This document shows positions 7,763 through 16,038 of a stretch of 64,000 nt of DNA, piece by piece (within the stretch, counting starts at the first letter, position 1; each line of letters starts with the position of its first letter). Position numbers and translations under genes: made by a program. The notes beneath the pieces are model-generated. The model saw only the letters and a program-made list of their open reading frames with translations. It searched no databases and had not been told where the DNA came from. The DNA comes from K189A clade bacterium (GTDB lineage Bacteria; Pseudomonadota; Gammaproteobacteria; Pseudomonadales; Azotimanducaceae): the NCBI GenBank assembly GCA_902631405.1, contig CACOYI010000002.1, forward strand, positions 17,412 through 81,411, given 5' to 3'.

Positions 7763-8218
7763 ATGAAGAAATTAGCATTAATACTAGGGCTGGTTTCCGT
7801 GCTGTTTGCCATGGTGGGGCGTTCGGTGTGGGCTGATGATTGCAGCTTGTCGGTAGAGGCCGGCGATACACTGGCTTATAACTTGACCTCAATGTCGGCC
7901 CCAGCGTCTTGCGAATCGGTCACGGTCACTCTGACGCACACTGGAAAGATGGCTGCCAATGTCATGGGACATAACTGGGTACTAGCGAAGGACGCAGACG
8001 TAAACGGGGTTGCCATGGACGGGTTGACCGCGGGGGCAGGGGCCGGCTATTTGAAAGCCGATGACTCGAGGATCCTGGCGGCGACAGGATTGATTGGTGG
8101 TGGCGAAACATCGAGTGTCACCTTTTCAACGGCCGGCATGGTTGGAAGCGCGATGACCTTCTTTTGCACCTTCCCAGGGCACTCCTATGTCATGAAGGGT
8201 AAGTTTTCTATTGACTAA
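7763..8218 (+). CDS. Azurin, periplasmic blue copper protein, 151 aa
   Basis: Signal peptide of about 24 residues ending SVWA, then an azurin fold starting DDCSLSVEAGD. Copper ligands are visible: His70 in MGHNW, Cys135 in FFCTFPGH, His140, and Met144 as axial ligand. It carries single electrons in the periplasm, for example to cytochrome c peroxidase or oxidases. An AAAGGATCG ribosome site precedes the ATG, and a strong terminator follows. Its position between nickel SOD and Fur-controlled genes suggests copper-based replacement of an iron carrier, an inference. Confidence 0.93.
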   Translation: MKKLALILGLVSVLFAMVGRSVWADDCSLSVEAGDTLAYNLTSMSAPASCESVTVTLTHTGKMAANVMGHNWVLAKDADVNGVAMDGLTAGAGAGYLKADDSRILAATGLIGGGETSSVTFSTAGMVGSAMTFFCTFPGHSYVMKGKFSID

Positions 8219-8247
8219 GTAGAGTCTCGAAACCCGACTTAAAGAAT

Positions 8248-8274
8248 GCCGAGAGCACCTGCTCTCGGCTTTTT
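8248..8274 (+). terminator. Intrinsic terminator after azurin
   Basis: GCCGAGAGCA and TGCTCTCGGC form a 10-bp perfect stem with a two-base centre, followed by five T. Confidence 0.88.
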
Positions 8275-8279
8275 CTTGG

Positions 8280-8681
8280 CTATTCTGCTCTAGCCTTCCG
8301 AGCCCAGATGAATGATTTGACGCAGCCCAACACGAAGACGGCCCCGGTAACCGCGAGCATCAGTTTGGACGCGCCCGCCACTAGGTTGGCAAAGGGGCCT
8401 CCGTCGGAGGCGAATCCACGGAAAAAGTCCAACCCACCGAGGAAAGCGAAAAGACCGAATATGACAGCGATATGCATCCAAAGCTTACTCCGAGCGGAGT
8501 CGATTTTGGCAAGGAGGCCCGAAATAAGTATAGGGGCTCCGATCATCGCTGGGATCCACGAAGTAATGGATTGAGATTCAAAGACAATAGAGAAAAAAGT
8601 TGCCCACATGATGAGGAATATCCCATAGGCAGCAGTAAAATTTGGCATTTCTGCTCCCATGAAGGTGAATTTATCTTCCAT
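8280..8681 (-). CDS. Small integral membrane protein, function unknown, 133 aa
   Basis: Four hydrophobic segments: AAYGIFLIMWATFFSIVF, IPAMIGAPILISGLLA, LWMHIAVIFGLFAFLGGL and LMLAVTGAVFVLGCVKSF. A basic C-terminus ends RKARAE. No enzymatic motif was seen. It faces azurin convergently and ends next to the terminator. The start region (8682-8828) is divergent from the DUF6607 gene, so it may share the Fur box there. Unassigned. Confidence 0.75.
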   Translation of the reverse strand: MEDKFTFMGAEMPNFTAAYGIFLIMWATFFSIVFESQSITSWIPAMIGAPILISGLLAKIDSARSKLWMHIAVIFGLFAFLGGLDFFRGFASDGGPFANLVAGASKLMLAVTGAVFVLGCVKSFIWARKARAE

Positions 8682-8783
8682 TTTTTTGTCCTTAATGTTG
8701 TTTGAAGATGATGTTATACGTTTGTACTAAAGCACAAGGTCGCACCGTTCACGTCGTTTCCATTTTATGAGGCGTATGATAAG

Positions 8784-8802
8784 AACGATAATCATTCTCA
8801 TC
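8784..8802. promoter_or_regulatory. Fur box 3 (upstream of the DUF6607 gene)
   Basis: AACGATAATCATTCTCATC contains the GATAATCATT core of the iron box and sits 26 bases ahead of the 8829 start codon. It could also influence the divergent membrane protein gene. Confidence 0.7.
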
Positions 8803-8828
8803 AACGTATAAGATTTAGGGGCTGATAG

Positions 8829-10028
8829 ATGCAGGGAAAGTTTACCATCGGTTTTGGAAGGATACTTTCGATATGTTTTTTTATGCTTTCTTGCAGCCTC
8901 CCGCGGGCGGTCTTGGCAGACGAGGTAGGGAAGGCGAGCTCTGAAGGAAAGCCTCAAGAGTTGAGGTACACCTTCTCTTGGAATTTCGATACTGAATCAG
9001 ATTTGAGTCCTCGAGGGGGCACAACGAGGGGAGCGGATGTAACCCTAGCCAAGACCCCTAGCGAGAGTTGGAAAGCCCTCCAGAAGCCTTACCAAAGTAA
9101 GTTTGAAAAGGATCGAGCAGCCATACTTGCTATGGCCGGAGAATACAGGGCTTCGTTTGATTTCATTGAAACTCTGGGTTTTTACGAAGATCACAAACCT
9201 ACACGACCCTATCAGTCATGGGGCACTGAGTATATATTCGTCGTCGAGGATCGAAGTGACTTCATAAGCCTCCAGCATATATTGGTAATGATGATGAAGA
9301 CATCGGATGGAGGGGTTACTGAACCCTATGTTGTAAAGCACTGGAGACAGGACTGGACGTATGAAGATTCCTCTATTAATCGCTATGTCGGCGACAGAAC
9401 CTGGCGTTCAGAAGAGGTCCCTGACGAGCAACGACAAGGAAATTGGTCTCAGGCAGTCTTTCAGGTAGATGATTCTCCAAGATATGAATCGATGGGTCGA
9501 TGGGTGCACGCAAAAGGCTTCTCCAGCTGGATGAGTCAAGAGACTTGGCGTCCGCTGCCCAGAAGAGAGTTCAGCGTAAGAGACGATTACGACGTGTTGA
9601 TTGGCACCAATCGACACACCATTACACTAAACGGTTGGAGTCAGGAGGAAGACAATCTCAAGGTGCTTACTGGCGGGGCAAGAGATCGTGCCAAAGACGG
9701 GAGGTTACTTCCAGACTACGAGGTTAGAGGAAGAGAAGTGGGATTTAATCGTTATGAAAGAATCATAGATTTTGATTTCCAACCAGCCAAAAGATACTGG
9801 GATAGAACGTCTTATTTCTGGTCGAAGGTGCGAAAACGCTGGGAGTCCATTATGGAAAACCAAACCACACACTCTTTGATAAATGAAGGTCGAAATTCGT
9901 TTTTGATGGGAGCAATGATTGCGGCAGACACCATTTCGAGGGTCGGAGAAGCGAGCGAAAAAGATCAGATGAAGATGGTAAACGACCTTTTTGACAACTA
10001 CGTAGTCGTTGGTACCGAAGTCCAGTAA
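8829..10028 (+). CDS. DUF6607 family exported protein, 399 aa
   Basis: Signal peptide of about 31 residues (hydrophobic ILSICFFMLSCSLPRAVLA). The mature part is rich in aromatic and charged residues, with blocks HWRQDWTYED, WRSEEVPDEQRQGNWSQAVFQVDDSPRYES and ETWRPLPRREFSVRDDYDVL that are typical of DUF6607 proteins as I remember the family. No catalytic motif is recognised. It starts behind a Fur box with an AGGGG ribosome site, and is followed by the DUF4920 protein and the heme receptor. It is likely a periplasmic or outer-membrane-associated helper of heme/iron uptake, inferred from context only. Confidence 0.75.
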   Translation: MQGKFTIGFGRILSICFFMLSCSLPRAVLADEVGKASSEGKPQELRYTFSWNFDTESDLSPRGGTTRGADVTLAKTPSESWKALQKPYQSKFEKDRAAILAMAGEYRASFDFIETLGFYEDHKPTRPYQSWGTEYIFVVEDRSDFISLQHILVMMMKTSDGGVTEPYVVKHWRQDWTYEDSSINRYVGDRTWRSEEVPDEQRQGNWSQAVFQVDDSPRYESMGRWVHAKGFSSWMSQETWRPLPRREFSVRDDYDVLIGTNRHTITLNGWSQEEDNLKVLTGGARDRAKDGRLLPDYEVRGREVGFNRYERIIDFDFQPAKRYWDRTSYFWSKVRKRWESIMENQTTHSLINEGRNSFLMGAMIAADTISRVGEASEKDQMKMVNDLFDNYVVVGTEVQ

Positions 10029-10075
10029 AAGGCACCTTGTATCTGTCAGTTTCGCTGCTAGAATCCCGGAGGCTA

Positions 10076-10094
10076 AATGAGAATGATTCGTATT
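10076..10094. promoter_or_regulatory. Fur box 4, overlapping the annotated start of the DUF4920 gene
   Basis: AATGAGAATGATTCGTATT, 9-1-9 symmetry with seven of nine matching positions. It covers the first two possible ATG codons (10077 and 10083). Fur bound here could block initiation of transcription, or transcript from the 8829 gene could pass through. The ATG at 10098 is the first clear of the box. Confidence 0.6.
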
Positions 10095-10616
10095 AAGATG
10101 ATTTTGGATAAAGTTGTACCGCTTGGTGGCGCCACCCTTCGCTTTGTAATGTTATGTCTGACATTGGCCGCAGGAACCAGCTTAGCTAGCGAAGAGGCCA
10201 AAACAGTTAATGATGAAACGACGGTCCGGCTCTCCATTGGAGAGCTAATGAATCAACCTAGATTCTACTTAGATCAGTACGTCGAGTTGGTTGGGGTCGT
10301 GGGGGACGTCTGTCCTATGATGGGTTGTTGGGCTGATCTTTCCGAGTCTGGCGGTGAGCAGACCGTGAGATTCAAGGTTCCCGATGGACAGCTGATATTT
10401 ACAGCGGAAATGCGGGATGCCGAGGTACGTATTGAAGGTTTCTTTAGAGAGCACGTGTTGGACGAGAAACAGGCCAGATCATGGTTACAACACCTAGCGG
10501 ATGAGAAAGGAGAACCTTTTTCGCCTGAATCTCACTCAGGTCCATTAAGTTTTTTTCAAATTGAAGGGGACAAAGCGGAGTTATTGAATTCAATTTATTC
10601 ACTTAAAAAAAGCTGA
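10083..10616 (+). CDS. DUF4920-like exported protein, about 177 aa
   Basis: After a signal peptide (LRFVMLCLTLAAGTSLA) the protein has a small OB-like domain: YVELVGVVGDVCPMMGCWADLSESGG with VCPMMGCW as the conserved cysteine signature, then FTAEMRDAEVRIEGFF. DUF4920 proteins are periplasmic and of unknown function; the two cysteines could bind metal or redox-cycle. Three ATGs compete: 10077 is four bases from the CGGAGG site, 10083 has ideal spacing, 10098 lies beyond the Fur box. I chose 10083. It lies between DUF6607 and the heme receptor. Confidence 0.75.
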   Translation: MIRIKMILDKVVPLGGATLRFVMLCLTLAAGTSLASEEAKTVNDETTVRLSIGELMNQPRFYLDQYVELVGVVGDVCPMMGCWADLSESGGEQTVRFKVPDGQLIFTAEMRDAEVRIEGFFREHVLDEKQARSWLQHLADEKGEPFSPESHSGPLSFFQIEGDKAELLNSIYSLKKS

Positions 10617-10712
10617 ACAGTGGCCCTTCGGTTCGGCCTCTCGGCTAGATCGATTGGCGTGGGTGGATAGATGAATAGGTAGCGGATGCCAGGTGGTAGC
10701 GTTTGCATATTT

Positions 10713-10731
10713 AATGAGAATGATAGTCATT
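10713..10731. promoter_or_regulatory. Fur box 5 (heme uptake operon promoter)
   Basis: AATGAGAATGATAGTCATT, seven of nine symmetrical positions, 21 bases before the heme receptor start. A TTGCAT element just upstream (10703-10708) may be its -35. Confidence 0.75.
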
Positions 10732-10752
10732 CACTAATGGAGAGATTTAAGT

Positions 10753-13038
10753 ATGAAGATGCTTGATAAAGGAGCGAAAGTCCTGTTCGGTGTTATGGTC
10801 GCAGCCATATCACCTTCAGCCTTTGCCGAATCAGCGGGCTCGGTGGACAGTGACGAGTACATGGAGACCGTTACGGTCATTGGCACGAAGACTGAACGAA
10901 AGATCAGTGATGTTGCCGGCTCGATTTCCGTCTTGGACGAAGAGTACATAGAGCGACAGTTAATTCAGGACATAGCGGACCTAGTAAAATATGAACCTGG
11001 AGTTTCTGTTTCAGGCACCGGAAGTAGATTCGGTTTATCTGGCTTTGCAATACGAGGCATCGAGGGGAATCGTGTTTTGACCCTCGTTGATGGTGTCCGG
11101 GTACCAGAGGAATTCTCGTTTGGGCCCTTCTTGAACGCGCGAAGAGATTTTGTCTCTGTAGAGAGCATCAGAATGCTCGAGATCTCGAAAGGATCTGGAT
11201 CCTCGTTATATGGTAGCGACGCCTTGGGTGGAGTGGTATCTATCTTGACCAGAGGTCCAGAGGATTATGTCGATTCGAATGATCCAACGTACGTTTCTTA
11301 CAAGGTTGGATACAGCAGTGAAGACACCGGTATTACGAATACCATAACTGCCGCGGCGAAGGTCGCCACTATATCCGGGTTGGTTGAGTACTCGGCTCGA
11401 TCTGCAAATGAGACAGAAACCATGGGTGTGTCTGGTTTCAATGTGGCCGCGGGTTGGCCCGGCAGTCGTCGACAAGAAGCTGATCCTATGGATATGGAAA
11501 ATACCAATCTAAGAATCGGATTGAGCATGGATGTCGGTGACCGACATGTTTTATCCGTGGACTATGAAGAGTTCACTGGAGAGACTGATGCCAATATCCT
11601 TTCGGATGCAGGGATGAGTTATAGAGGTACGACTACCACAGGCCGAACTGCTTTAGACGAACGAGCGAGGACGAAAACCGCTCTAACCTATCGTTTGACT
11701 GACGAGCTTCTTTTTGTTGATAGCTTGGTCTTTACTTATTATCAGCAGGAATCAGAAAATGATCAGCTCACACGAGACTCGCGTGTCTCATTCATGGGGC
11801 CGGGTACGAGAAACAGCTTTTCTGAGTTTGATCAGGACATCGAGGGTTACTACGGCCAAGCAACTAGTAACTTTATGACAGGCTCCGTCAGCCACTCTTT
11901 AACATATGGCGTGGATTACTACGAAAAAGAAAGCATGGGTTACAGAACAGCCGAAACATTTAACGCTCAGGGCATTCAAATGCCTGAATTCTATGCTTAT
12001 CCGACGAGGGACTACCCTATAACGAGGGTTGATCAGCTTGGAGTTTTCATACAGAACGAGATGAGTTTTATGGATGGCAAGTTGCTACTTACACCCTCCT
12101 ACAGATACGACGATTACGATGCGGAAACGCTTCCCGACCTAATCTGGGTTAACGGGCATATCGGCGATGATCTGCCAAAGGACTATGCTGACAGCGCAGG
12201 AACCTTCCAACTGAGCGGCCTTTATGGCTTAAATGACAAATGGAGTCTCTATTTGAGATATAGCGAAGGGTTCAGAGCACCGCCCGCCGACTCAGTTAAC
12301 TCTGGTTTTAGGAATCTAATTGGCGGCTATAAGGTAGTCAGTAATCCAACGCTAACCTCCGAGACCAGTTCGGGCTATGAAGGCGGAATCAGATATTCTG
12401 CAGAGCGTATGTACGTAAACCTTGCTTGGTATCAGACAGACTATGAAGATTTCATTGAGGAAAATGTCATTGCTCCCCAGTTCCTGATGTTTGGAGGCGT
12501 CGATCCTTCAGATGGCTTGCTGGCCTTTACGACAATTAACCGTGGAGAGGCAACCATTGACGGTTGGGAGCTTTCAGCTCGTATGACGCTGTCACATATT
12601 TTCAACAGCTGGGATACCTCCGATAGCGGATGGATGGATAATTTCAATGTGAGGTTTGCGATTACGGGGGCGGAAGGCAAAGACACCGTCTCCAATCAAC
12701 CTATCGATAGCATAGAGCCGTTGAACGGCGCGCTTGGAATTTCCTACGAATCAGCTGATGGAAATTGGGGTGCTGAATTGTCGACCGTGTTCTACGACGG
12801 GAAGGATCCTGATGATATTGCTTCCGCAAATAGGCATATTTCAAGTGGCTATGGGGTCGTGGATCTGACGGGCTTTTACAACATAGGTCAGCGAATTTCG
12901 ATAAACGCAGGTGCGTTTAATCTTATGGATAAGACCTATATGAGGTGGGTTGATACCGTCTCAGTCGGGCGGGACGCTCCTGAGAGATTTACTCAGCCAG
13001 GCATCCACTTCGGCATAAACGCGAGAATCACGCTTTGA
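10753..13038 (+). CDS. TonB-dependent heme/hemoglobin receptor (HmuR/HugA type), 761 aa
   Basis: Outer-membrane receptor importing heme with TonB energy. Signal peptide ends PSAFA (about residue 24). TonB box region METVTVIG is followed by the plug (RQLIQDIADLVKYEPGVSVS, IRGIEGNRVLTLVDGVRVPE, GSGSSLYGSDALGGVVSILTRGPED). The barrel has FRAPP followed by NPTL, equivalent to the FRAP and NPNL boxes of heme receptors. No histidine lies between those boxes, unlike Yersinia HemR. It ends in an aromatic beta-signal region (IHFGINARITL). The stop overlaps the TTG start of hmuT by four bases. A Fur box lies upstream. Confidence 0.92.
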   Translation: MKMLDKGAKVLFGVMVAAISPSAFAESAGSVDSDEYMETVTVIGTKTERKISDVAGSISVLDEEYIERQLIQDIADLVKYEPGVSVSGTGSRFGLSGFAIRGIEGNRVLTLVDGVRVPEEFSFGPFLNARRDFVSVESIRMLEISKGSGSSLYGSDALGGVVSILTRGPEDYVDSNDPTYVSYKVGYSSEDTGITNTITAAAKVATISGLVEYSARSANETETMGVSGFNVAAGWPGSRRQEADPMDMENTNLRIGLSMDVGDRHVLSVDYEEFTGETDANILSDAGMSYRGTTTTGRTALDERARTKTALTYRLTDELLFVDSLVFTYYQQESENDQLTRDSRVSFMGPGTRNSFSEFDQDIEGYYGQATSNFMTGSVSHSLTYGVDYYEKESMGYRTAETFNAQGIQMPEFYAYPTRDYPITRVDQLGVFIQNEMSFMDGKLLLTPSYRYDDYDAETLPDLIWVNGHIGDDLPKDYADSAGTFQLSGLYGLNDKWSLYLRYSEGFRAPPADSVNSGFRNLIGGYKVVSNPTLTSETSSGYEGGIRYSAERMYVNLAWYQTDYEDFIEENVIAPQFLMFGGVDPSDGLLAFTTINRGEATIDGWELSARMTLSHIFNSWDTSDSGWMDNFNVRFAITGAEGKDTVSNQPIDSIEPLNGALGISYESADGNWGAELSTVFYDGKDPDDIASANRHISSGYGVVDLTGFYNIGQRISINAGAFNLMDKTYMRWVDTVSVGRDAPERFTQPGIHFGINARITL

Positions 13039-13883
13039 GATTTTTTGCACTTTTAGCCACGTTGGTTGCGGGGACAAGCTTAGCTTGTCCCCCAAAGCCG
13101 CAGGATCCCAGTCGGATAGCTGTAGCTGGCGGTTCGGTCGCTGAAATCATCTATTTGCTGGGTCAAGAACACAAAATTATAGCTGCAGACCGGACATCGA
13201 ATTATCCGCCAGAGGCGCTTGAGCTACCCTCCATCGGATATGTTCGAGCACTCTCGACAGAAGGCGTTCTCTCTCTCGAGCCGACTCTGATACTCGGAGA
13301 GGATGACACAGGGCCCCCTGTGGTGATTGAGCAGCTGGAAAAAGTTGGCGTAGATGTTGCGATTGTACCTGAGCGTACTGATGCAGACGGAATAATAGAA
13401 AAAATCGTTTGCATCGCAGGATTGATTGACGCCCCTGAGGACTCTCTAAAAAACGCGTTAGCAGATATGCAGGAAGATTATGAGTTTTTAAAAGCCAATA
13501 AATTCGACTCGGACTCGAGAGTCGCTATCCTTTTATCTCTGCAAGATGGGGTTCCTACGGCTGGAGGAACAGGAACTTCAGCGGACGGGGTAATGAAAAT
13601 GGCGGGCCTAAATAACGTTTTTGGCTCCTTTGATGGTTGGAAACCGGTGGCATCAGAATCCATGGTAGAAATGAATCCAGAATATATATTCATGCCATCG
13701 AGGAGTGTCGCGATGAATGGCGGCTTAGAACAGATTATTGCCAATCCGATAATCGCACTTACTGATGCCGGGAGAAACGGGAATATCTTTGAGGTAGATG
13801 GCATGGCCCTTCTCGGATTCGGCCCGAGGACGTTATCTGTGGCCAGAGAGCTTGCGCAGCAGGTTGGTGGAAGCGAAGAATAA
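13035..13883 (+). CDS. hmuT: Heme ABC transporter substrate-binding protein
   Basis: Periplasmic heme carrier of the HmuT/TroA type, 282 aa. Signal peptide ends TSLA before CPPK. Family motifs include RIAVAGGSVAEIIYLLGQEHKIIAADRTSNYP, GYVRALSTEGVLSLEPTLILG and the C-terminal DGMALLGFGPRTLSVARELA, conserved in heme-binding homologues. It starts at TTG in a TTGA overlap with the receptor stop, indicating translational coupling. It delivers heme to HmuU. Confidence 0.92.
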   Translation: MRFFALLATLVAGTSLACPPKPQDPSRIAVAGGSVAEIIYLLGQEHKIIAADRTSNYPPEALELPSIGYVRALSTEGVLSLEPTLILGEDDTGPPVVIEQLEKVGVDVAIVPERTDADGIIEKIVCIAGLIDAPEDSLKNALADMQEDYEFLKANKFDSDSRVAILLSLQDGVPTAGGTGTSADGVMKMAGLNNVFGSFDGWKPVASESMVEMNPEYIFMPSRSVAMNGGLEQIIANPIIALTDAGRNGNIFEVDGMALLGFGPRTLSVARELAQQVGGSEE

Positions 13884-13894
13884 CTCCAGACCAT

Positions 13895-14947
13895 TTGATT
13901 AGTAAAACTGACAGCCCACCGCGGACTGATTCCGCAGAGATTGCAACCGGACGGTCTTCAAGAAAAATCAAAATCTTGATTTTGCTTTCAGGTTTCGGCG
14001 TCGCTTTCCTTACCGCAATAAAAATCGGAGCCGTCCCTATTGATTTAGGGGATTTGTTTGCGGGGACGGCTAGCTTTGTCAAAACGCAAGTATTTTACAA
14101 CATCAGGCTTCCACGCGTGATTTTGGCCGCGTTGGTGGGTTGCTCCTTAGCGATCTCTGGAGCCGCCCTGCAGGGGCTTTTAAGAAATCCTCTGGCCGAC
14201 CCTGGATTGATCGGCGTTTCTAGTGGTGCTGCCCTGGGTGCGATTTCAATGATCGTTCTAGGAGAGATGCTCGAATTACCAGATGAGTTGCGCCCCTATG
14301 CCTTGCCTGTATCGGCAATAATTGGTGCAATCTCAGTAACGTCGTTGCTCTTCGTTTTCGCCCAAAGTAGGAGGCAGTTTGCGGTAGTTACCATTCTTCT
14401 AGTCGGTATTGCTATAAATGCACTGGCAGGTGTCGGGATTGGCATCTTTCAATACATTAGCGATGATAGTCAGTTAAGGACCCTGACTTTCTGGATGATG
14501 GGGAGTCTTGGAAGAGGTACGTGGGACATGCTGGTTCCCGCAGCGCTTTTGATCGGAGTTTCAAGCCTTCTTATATTCAAAAGTTCCAGAGAGCTCGATT
14601 TAATTCAATTGGGAGAGCCAGAGGCTGAATTTCTCGGTGTGGACGTGCAGGCGCTAAAGCGGAGGATTATTTTGGGTTCAGCGATTGGAGTAGGGGCGGC
14701 GGTCTCGCTATCTGGTATGATTGGATTCATCGGCCTTGTTGTTCCACATTTGGTTAGGCTAGGTGTTGGAGTGCCCCACAAGGTTGTCATCATTGGTTCT
14801 GCGATTCTTGGTGCAGCACTGCTTGTTATGGCAGACCTCGTAGCACGAGTGACTATTCCGCCAGCTGAGGTCCCAGTTAGTATCATCACCAGTGCAATTG
14901 GCGCCCCCTTCTTTCTTTGGTTGATTTTAAGGGAGCGCAACCTTTGA
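13895..14947 (+). CDS. hmuU: Heme ABC transporter permease
   Basis: FecCD-family inner-membrane permease of 350 aa with about ten transmembrane helices. Signatures: NIRLPRVILAALVGCSLAISGAALQGLLRNPLADPGLIGVSSGAALGA (about 67-114) and SGMIGFIGLVVPHLVRLGVG, the loop that contacts the ATPase. It starts at TTG, 12 bases after the hmuT stop, and ends in a TTGA overlap with hmuV. It forms the channel for periplasmic heme. Confidence 0.93.
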   Translation: MISKTDSPPRTDSAEIATGRSSRKIKILILLSGFGVAFLTAIKIGAVPIDLGDLFAGTASFVKTQVFYNIRLPRVILAALVGCSLAISGAALQGLLRNPLADPGLIGVSSGAALGAISMIVLGEMLELPDELRPYALPVSAIIGAISVTSLLFVFAQSRRQFAVVTILLVGIAINALAGVGIGIFQYISDDSQLRTLTFWMMGSLGRGTWDMLVPAALLIGVSSLLIFKSSRELDLIQLGEPEAEFLGVDVQALKRRIILGSAIGVGAAVSLSGMIGFIGLVVPHLVRLGVGVPHKVVIIGSAILGAALLVMADLVARVTIPPAEVPVSIITSAIGAPFFLWLILRERNL

Positions 14948-15717
14948 GCATCGAAATTGAAAACCTGAGCCTCCAATTGGGTGGTGTCGATATTCTTAGT
15001 GGAGTGAAGGCACAGCTAGACTCAGGATCAATCAATGTTCTGGCAGGGCCGAATGGTGCCGGAAAAACATCGCTTCTTCGGGTGCTTTGCGGAGAATTGA
15101 GACCAAACAAAGGCCGTGTGCTGATTGATGGATCGACGTTAGATAGTTTTTCACTTGAAGAGCTTGCCAAAAAGCGATGCGTAATGACCCAGTCTACGAT
15201 GGTAGTTTTTGATTTTACCGCTCTGGAAATCCTTGAAATGTCCTGGCTGTCAGGGCCAAAGAATAAGTTCATGGATCAGTTGGAAGACTTTTGTAATCGA
15301 TGTGAGGTTATGCATCTGGTTCACAGAAAGTTCAGAAGTCTTTCAGGTGGAGAAAAACAGCGTGTTTTATTTGTCAGAGCTCTTCTTCAGGTTTCTTCCC
15401 AGCGTCCCTCTGATGGCAGCAGTCAGTATCTTTTTCTTGATGAGCCAACGTCCAACCTAGATATTGCTCACGAGTTGACGCTCTTGAGTGTCTGCCGGGA
15501 AAGAGCTAGGGAAGGGTTTGGTGTTGTTATTGTCCTCCATGATTTGAACTTGGCTAGTCGTTTTGCTGACAGCATTCTACTTTTGCAGGAAGGCAAGCTC
15601 AGAGCGGTTGGGAGGCCGGAAGAGGTTTTAGATGGGAATGTGTTGAGCTCCCTTTATGGCACAGATATTGTGGTGGAAAATAACAAAACCGTGGGGCGTT
15701 TGGTTATTCATTCTTAG
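14944..15717 (+). CDS. hmuV: Heme ABC transporter ATPase
   Basis: ABC ATPase with Walker A GPNGAGKTS, signature SLSGGEKQR, Walker B YLFLDEPTSNLD and switch histidine in VIVLHDLNLA. I chose the TTG at 14944: it overlaps the hmuU stop (TTGA) and has an AAGGGAG site eight bases upstream. The frame is open from an earlier TTG at 14917. Third consecutive TTG start in the operon. It powers HmuTU heme import. Confidence 0.93.
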   Translation: MSIEIENLSLQLGGVDILSGVKAQLDSGSINVLAGPNGAGKTSLLRVLCGELRPNKGRVLIDGSTLDSFSLEELAKKRCVMTQSTMVVFDFTALEILEMSWLSGPKNKFMDQLEDFCNRCEVMHLVHRKFRSLSGGEKQRVLFVRALLQVSSQRPSDGSSQYLFLDEPTSNLDIAHELTLLSVCRERAREGFGVVIVLHDLNLASRFADSILLLQEGKLRAVGRPEEVLDGNVLSSLYGTDIVVENNKTVGRLVIHS

Positions 15718-15725
15718 GAGAAGTT

Positions 15726-16028
15726 ATGTATTTAGCAATGAATCGCTTTGAGATCGCGAGAGGCTTTGAAGAGGGATTCGAGAAACTTTGGCGGGAGCGG
15801 GATTCCTACCTACATACCGTTCCAGGGTTCAAAACGTTCTCGTTATTGAAAGGCACGCAGACAGACGATTACACGCTTTATGCTTCTCATACCGTTTGGG
15901 AATCCCGTGAGGCTTTTGAGGATTGGACGCAATCCGAGTCTTTTAAGAAGGCCCACGCGCAAGCTAAAGCGCCAAAGGGGACTTATTTAGGTCATCCGAA
16001 CTTGGAGCTGTTTGAAGCAGTTTTGTAA
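15726..16028 (+). CDS. Heme-degrading monooxygenase, HmuQ/IsdG-like, 100 aa
   Basis: Antibiotic-biosynthesis-monooxygenase (dimeric alpha-beta barrel) fold. MNRFEIARGFEEGFEKLWRERDSYLHTVPGFKTFSLLKG and YASHTVWESREAFEDWTQSESFKKAH closely follow the rhizobial HmuQ/HmuD type. It is the last gene of the heme operon, eight bases after hmuV, so cytoplasmic heme ring opening to release iron is the expected role. The conserved His of the SHTVW segment is present. Stand-alone ABM proteins of other function exist, but the context is strong. Confidence 0.85.
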   Translation: MYLAMNRFEIARGFEEGFEKLWRERDSYLHTVPGFKTFSLLKGTQTDDYTLYASHTVWESREAFEDWTQSESFKKAHAQAKAPKGTYLGHPNLELFEAVL

Positions 16029-16038
16029 AGATCAAAGC

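Noticed and set aside
7266..7892. Long minus-strand ORF across sodN, sodX and azurin
   Set aside because: It is antisense to three well-supported genes and its translation has no recognisable protein features.
14917..14943. Upstream TTG start for hmuV
   Set aside because: TTG 14944 has a better spaced AAGGGAG site and forms the TTGA overlap with hmuU.
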